This document shows positions 6,842-9,567 of a stretch of DNA of 9,567 nt, in pieces. The notes under the pieces are model-generated. The model ran no database searches. It was given only the letters and a program-made list of their open reading frames with translations, and was not told the DNA's origin. Positions within the stretch are counted from its first letter, which is position 1. Every line of letters begins with the position of its first letter. The position numbers and the translations under genes are program-made. This DNA comes from Candidatus Eiseniibacteriota bacterium (GTDB lineage: Bacteria; Eisenbacteria; RBG-16-71-46; JABDJR01), in the NCBI GenBank assembly GCA_013003415.1, contig JABDJR010000150.1, positions 1-9,567 of the forward strand, given 5' to 3'.

Positions 6842-7501
6842 ATGAACACACCCTCGTCACGCAAACTCGTCATTTTTGATCTCGATGGAACCTTGGTCGA
6901 CACCTTGGAGCCCACGTTTCACTGCTTTGCCGAGGCGGTGTATCCCGTGATTGGGTTTCGCCCTACGAAAGAGCAGGTCGAGGAGCGCTTTGGCCCCGCC
7001 GACCACGAGATCGTTAGCGAATGGGTGGGCCCAGAGCACGCAGAAGCTGCGGTCAAGCGGCTCTACGACTGCTATGCCACCCAGTTCGCCGAGCGCGGCC
7101 CTTTTCCTGGAGTCCATGAGCTTCTCCAGGGACTCAAAAACGCCGGCCATGCTCTGGCCCTGTTTACGGGCCGAGGAAGGCCCAGTGCGGATCAGATCCT
7201 TCGGAGCATGGATCTCGAGAAGTTCTTTGACGCCACCGTCACCGGAGAAGAGGTGCCCCAGTCCAAGCCGGCCCCCGATGGCTTACTCAAGATTCTGAAG
7301 GATTTGGATATTCCCGCCCAAGATTCGGTGTTCATTGGAGACAGCCCCCTCGATTTAGGATCGGCCGAAGCGGCGGGCGTGGAGTTTGTCTTTTTCGCTC
7401 CCTCGGAAGCATCTTCCCATCGCGTTCCCGCCCTGCGTCTCACGACGCATCTGGCCGATCGTTTAGAAGAGCTGGGTTTCGGATTGAGATCGATTAGCTA
7501 G
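6842..7501 (+). CDS. HAD-superfamily phosphatase, phosphoglycolate phosphatase-like
   Basis: Encodes a cytosolic hydrolase of 219 residues from HAD subfamily I. The catalytic set is complete: DLDGT at 13-17 (nucleophile D13, acid/base D15), T109 in FTGRGR (motif II), K142 in SKPAPDG (motif III) and GDSPLD at 166-171 (motif IV with the magnesium-binding aspartates). A helical C1-type cap lies between about 20 and 85. The SKPAPDG and GDSPLDLGSAEAAGV patterns are typical of Gph- and PpaX-like enzymes that hydrolyse phosphoglycolate, pyrophosphate or sugar phosphates, but the family is too promiscuous to fix the substrate. ATG 6842 is chosen because residues upstream in the frame would overlap the candidate promoter and the motif I strand begins a few residues after this Met. 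No Shine-Dalgarno is visible. The gene is divergent from the transporter cluster and stands alone. Confidence 0.92.
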   Translation: MNTPSSRKLVIFDLDGTLVDTLEPTFHCFAEAVYPVIGFRPTKEQVEERFGPADHEIVSEWVGPEHAEAAVKRLYDCYATQFAERGPFPGVHELLQGLKNAGHALALFTGRGRPSADQILRSMDLEKFFDATVTGEEVPQSKPAPDGLLKILKDLDIPAQDSVFIGDSPLDLGSAEAAGVEFVFFAPSEASSHRVPALRLTTHLADRLEELGFGLRSIS

Positions 7502-7502
7502 C

Positions 7503-7545
7503 TGAACGGAAAGCATCCGACGCCAAGATTGTGGTTCGCCGTTCA
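7503..7545 (+). terminator. Possible weak terminator hairpin after the HAD gene
   Basis: TGAACGG (7503-7509) pairs with CCGTTCA (7539-7545) just after the stop codon. Inside, CGA/TCG and CCA/TGG can pair around AGATTG with bulges. A T-rich stretch (TTTAGTTTTTG) comes only about 10-20 nt later, so termination is uncertain. It may simply be a 3' stabilising structure. Confidence 0.25.
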
Positions 7546-7601
7546 TTGTTCCGATTTAGTTTTTGAAATTTCTTGTTTTGGAAGTTTGGCTAACTCTTGG
7601 C

Positions 7602-7871
7602 TTAGATTTCGGCTTCGAGATGAATCCGATATTTCTCGCGGAGGGTGCGAGCTAAGCGAGGAGCGTAGAGAAGGTCGTAGGTGTGTTCTTTTCCTGGGAA
7701 CAGTTTTAGAGCTTGGTCACGCAGTTCGCGGACCATGCGCACAGCCTCGTCTAAGGGCATGTCGACTTCGCGAAGTTCTTGAATCACTTCGTCGACTCGC
7801 GCCCTCAGGTGGCGGATTTTTTGATCTTCTTGCAGCTGATTGCTGCGCGTCAATCTGGGTTCCAAAACCAT
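7602..7871 (-). CDS. Small helical protein of unknown function
   Basis: Encodes 89 residues that I do not recognise. The protein is highly charged, Leu-, Arg- and Glu-rich, with no signal peptide or membrane segment. Residues about 12-57 look like one or two amphipathic helices (LRARVDEVIQELREV, then LDEAVRMVRELRDQALKLF) and could form a coiled coil or a dimer. A distinct second half, FPGKEHTYDLLYAPRLAR at 58-75, has the Gly, Pro, Tyr and Arg pattern of a conserved motif rather than random sequence. It is probably a real gene because the composition is protein-like, it fills the gap neatly, and a candidate extended -10 lies about 26 bp before the ATG. The Shine-Dalgarno is weak (TGGA touching the ATG). 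It is convergent with the HAD gene and divergent from ruvB. A cytosolic adaptor or regulator is possible but unsupported. Confidence 0.65.
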   Translation of the reverse strand: MVLEPRLTRSNQLQEDQKIRHLRARVDEVIQELREVDMPLDEAVRMVRELRDQALKLFPGKEHTYDLLYAPRLARTLREKYRIHLEAEI

Positions 7872-7896
7872 TCCATTCGTTAAAAGTCACACATAA

Positions 7897-7905
7897 AGTC
7901 TAGCA
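7897..7905 (-). promoter_or_regulatory. Candidate extended -10 promoter of the 89-residue protein gene
   Basis: On the minus strand TGC-TAGACT fits the TGn extended -10 pattern with four of six -10 bases. It would start transcription near 7890, about 19 nt before ATG 7871. No -35 hexamer is recognisable at the right distance, which extended -10 promoters can tolerate. Confidence 0.35.
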
Positions 7906-8082
7906 CTATTTTCGGCGCGCTTTGTGGCGAGAATGAGTTAAAAGAAACTTGATGCTGCAAAAAAAGTTCCGGCATTAAGTTTGCAAGGCGTTTTGAAAAT
8001 CAGGGTAAAGCACTGTCTAGCAACATGATAAAGGGCTCTATTTTTTCGTAAACCACTTCGAAACAAAGAATGAAAAACCCAA

Positions 8083-8191
8083 TTCTTGAACACAAAAGCA
8101 ATGTTCTTGTGAATCGATTGTTGTTTTCGTTTCATGTTCTTGTTGTTTACCAACCGCGCTTCTTGTGCAAACAAGGTATAGAATTTTCTTG
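8083..8191 (+). repeat. Five TTCTTG motifs, including a 10-bp direct repeat
   Basis: TTCTTG occurs at 8083, 8104, 8137, 8160 and 8186, with start-to-start steps of 21, 33, 23 and 26 bp. Two copies extend to the identical 10-mer ATGTTCTTGT (8101-8110 and 8134-8143), 33 bp or about three helical turns apart. A third extends to TTCTTGTG, shared with the copy at 8104. All are on the same strand. The arrangement resembles a cluster of binding sites, but the AT-rich background raises the chance rate. Confidence 0.45.
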
Positions 8192-8263
8192 ACCGTGCCC
8201 GTTGTTTTTGGTCGCGACAGAAAACCTTTTGAACCTCATTTTAAGGGATCCGTAGGAATGGGC

Positions 8264-8291
8264 TTGACTCAGAAACTGTGCTACCTTTAAT
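8264..8291 (+). promoter_or_regulatory. Promoter of ruvB
   Basis: TTGACT (8264-8269) and TTTAAT (8286-8291) each match the sigma70 consensus at five of six positions and are separated by 16 bp. Transcription would start near 8298, giving a leader of about 22 nt. This places the in-frame GTG 8278 and ATG 8290 within or upstream of the -10 box and supports ATG 8320 as the ruvB start. Confidence 0.65.
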
Positions 8292-8319
8292 GCGCTTCCC
8301 CACAGATCAAGGACCAATC

Positions 8320-9351
8320 ATGAATCGCGGCATCACCGATCCGGTTCTTCATGAAGAAGAACTCAGCATCGATACAAGTCTTCGCCCACAAAAGTTGGGT
8401 GACTTTGTTGGGCAAAAAGCCTTGCGCGAAAACATTTCCATTGCATTAGAAGCCGCCAAGCAGCGGGGTGAAGCGCTCGACCATGTCTTGCTCTATGGAC
8501 CGCCCGGTCTTGGCAAAACGACCCTGGCCTCCATTCTGGCTCACGAACTCGACGTTCCCATTGCCTTTAGTTCGGGGCCGTCTTTGGAACGAGCGGGAGA
8601 TCTTGCGGGTTTGCTCACCAATCTGGGAGAGCGCGGGATTCTCTTTATCGACGAAATCCACCGGCTCCATCCTTCCATCGAAGAGTATCTCTACCCGGCC
8701 ATGGAAGATTTCAACCTTGATATCGTCATCGATCGTGGGGCCGGGGCACGGAGCGTTCGGCTGCCGCTCAGTCCCTTTACTTTGGTAGGTGCCACCACTC
8801 GCGCCGGACTTCTAACATCGCCCTTAAGAGCGCGTTTCGGTATGACCCTTCGCCTCGACTTCTATGAGCCCGACGAACTTGTGCGCATCGTTGAGCGGTC
8901 TGCTTCCATTCTCAATGTAGGCATCGACAACGATGGCACGCACGCGATTGCTCGGCGCTCTCGCGGAACCCCTCGGATCTCCAATCGTCTGCTGCGCCGC
9001 ATCCGCGACTTTGCTCAGGTGCGCGCCGACGGCGTCATCACCGGTCAGGTTGCCGAAGATGCTTTGGGCCTCCTTGAGGTTGATGATCTCGGACTCGATC
9101 CCATGGACCGACGGTTGCTGAAGGCTCTCGTCGAGAAGTACAACGGGGGGCCGGTTGGCTTAGCCACATTGGCCATGGCGGTGGGAGAAGAGGCCGAGAC
9201 GCTCGAAGACGTCTACGAACCCTTCCTTTTGCAGCAAGGTTTTATCGAGAGAACCCCACGGGGCCGCATGGCCACGGCTCAGGCCTACAAACATCTAGGG
9301 CTTTCCAAACCAGCTACCGGGCCCCAACCCGATCTTTTCAACAACGCCTAA
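8320..9351 (+). CDS. ruvB: Holliday junction branch-migration ATPase RuvB
   Basis: Encodes 343 residues, normal for RuvB. It is the hexameric AAA+ motor that, with RuvA, drives branch migration of Holliday junctions in recombination and repair. Visible motifs are LRPQKLGDFVGQ (21-32), Walker A GPPGLGKT (60-67), Walker B LFIDEIHRL (108-116, D111/E112), sensor 1 ATTRAG (158-163), the arginine-finger region LRARFG (169-174), sensor 2 SRGTPRISNRLLRR, and the winged-helix DNA-binding end with GGPVGLATLA, EDVYEPFLLQQGF and RTPRGR. ATG 8320 is preceded by AAGGA at 6 nt; longer in-frame starts overlap the promoter. queA begins 5 bp after the stop, a common ruvB-queA arrangement. ruvA and ruvC, often just upstream, are absent here; the upstream gap is non-coding. 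No LexA-type box was recognised with confidence. Confidence 0.98.
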   Translation: MNRGITDPVLHEEELSIDTSLRPQKLGDFVGQKALRENISIALEAAKQRGEALDHVLLYGPPGLGKTTLASILAHELDVPIAFSSGPSLERAGDLAGLLTNLGERGILFIDEIHRLHPSIEEYLYPAMEDFNLDIVIDRGAGARSVRLPLSPFTLVGATTRAGLLTSPLRARFGMTLRLDFYEPDELVRIVERSASILNVGIDNDGTHAIARRSRGTPRISNRLLRRIRDFAQVRADGVITGQVAEDALGLLEVDDLGLDPMDRRLLKALVEKYNGGPVGLATLAMAVGEEAETLEDVYEPFLLQQGFIERTPRGRMATAQAYKHLGLSKPATGPQPDLFNNA

Positions 9352-9356
9352 ATCTC

Positions 9357-9567
9357 ATGCGTCTCGATGATTTTGACTACAACCTGCCTGAAGAGTTGAT
9401 CGCCCAAACCCCGCTGGAAAAACGCGACGCTTCTCGGCTCATGGTGATTCACCGAGACCGCGGCACCATTGACCATCGTCATATGACCGACCTTCCTGAG
9501 TATCTCCATGCGGGAGATTTACTTGTGACCAACGATACCCAGGTTGTTCCCTGCCGTCTGTTAGGAA
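9357..9567 (+). CDS. queA: S-adenosylmethionine:tRNA ribosyltransferase-isomerase QueA (N-terminal part, cut by the window)
   Basis: The first 70 codons are present and the gene continues past the window end. QueA transfers and isomerises the ribosyl group of SAM onto preQ1 at the wobble base of GUN-anticodon tRNAs, forming epoxyqueuosine. The family's N-terminal pattern is clear: DFDYNLPEELIAQTPLEKRD, then SRLMVIHRDRGTIDH, then DLPEYLHAGDLLVTNDT and VVPCRL, which correspond to the usual PxxRDxSRL, GDLLVxNDT and VIPARL motifs. The start lies 5 bp after the ruvB stop with no clear Shine-Dalgarno, so translation is probably coupled to ruvB and transcription shared with it. Confidence 0.96.
   Translation, partial: MRLDDFDYNLPEELIAQTPLEKRDASRLMVIHRDRGTIDHRHMTDLPEYLHAGDLLVTNDTQVVPCRLLG

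Larger units (their letters stand above)
7872..8263. other. AT-rich intergenic stretch without a supportable gene
   Basis: About 390 bp with roughly 37% G+C (hand count over 7921-8190), well below the flanking genes. The one longer open frame here (minus strand, 8174-7938) starts at TTG without a Shine-Dalgarno and has unconvincing composition, so I do not call it. Other contents are a weak hairpin, AAGAAT/ATTCTT (8066-8087), an inverted repeat, GAACA-N9-TGTTC (8088-8106), a T-run at 8040-8046 with no good stem before it, and the TTCTTG repeats listed separately. It could hold an unrecognised small RNA or a protein-binding region. No tRNA or rRNA is visible. Confidence 0.5.

Noticed and set aside
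8088..8106. GAACA-N9-TGTTC inverted repeat considered as a LexA/SOS box for ruvB
   Set aside because: Spacing does not match the known CGAAC-N4-GTTCG or CTG-N10-CAG operators, and it lies about 190 bp from the ruvB promoter.
7938..8174. Open frame of 78 codons on the minus strand in the AT-rich gap
   Set aside because: It starts at TTG without a Shine-Dalgarno, has Phe-, Lys- and Asn-rich composition expected from AT-rich non-coding DNA, and shows no domain or membrane pattern.
1..9567. CRISPR arrays, insertion sequences, tRNA or rRNA genes
   Set aside because: No regularly spaced long repeats, transposase-like frames, terminal inverted repeats or cloverleaf sequences were seen.

Overview
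The window comes from the chromosome of a Gram-negative-type bacterium, probably from the FCB side of the tree (Eisenbacteria, Latescibacteria, Marinimicrobia, KSB1 or similar). The main pointer is the large secreted protein at the left end. It closes with a NYPNPF-type FlgD-like/type IX (T9SS type A-like) C-terminal domain, which is abundant in those lineages. No marker gene fixes the taxon, so this is inference. Genes are moderately GC-rich and densely packed. The exception is an AT-rich gap of about 450 bp (roughly 37% G+C by hand count over 7921-8190) in front of ruvB.

Left region (1-2700): a leader with two consecutive hairpins precedes an 818-residue secreted multidomain beta protein with three diverged tandem repeats. 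It ends at a strong bidirectional terminator (2731-2762) shared with the convergent transporter cluster.

Middle region (2810-6791, minus strand): a transporter cluster is read from an almost perfect sigma70-type promoter (TTGACA-N17-TATGAT, 6791-6763). In order of transcription it holds a LeuT-fold neurotransmitter:sodium symporter (NSS/SNF family), a one-base-overlapping 153-residue protein with a signal peptide, a small outer domain and one C-terminal membrane helix, and, after a palindrome-rich 96-bp spacer, an AGCS-family sodium:alanine/glycine symporter. The two symporters belong to different families that both use sodium to import amino acids. Together they look like an amino-acid scavenging locus. 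The small middle protein is a plausible accessory subunit. The NSS protein lacks the usual extracellular-gate arginine in TM1, and the AGCS protein carries a hydrophilic insert of roughly 120 residues.

Right region (6842-9567): a Gph-like HAD phosphatase is divergent from the transporters and may be translated from a nearly leaderless mRNA. It is followed by a convergent 89-residue protein of unknown function. The AT-rich gap then holds five copies of TTCTTG within 109 bp. Last come ruvB (Holliday-junction helicase motor) with its own promoter and, 5 bp downstream, the start of queA (queuosine synthesis), which runs off the window. ruvA and ruvC are not next to ruvB here.

Three start codons were moved inward from the longest open frames because promoter elements or Shine-Dalgarno sequences rule out or disfavour the longer versions: NSS to TTG 6717, ruvB to ATG 8320, AGCS to ATG 4615.
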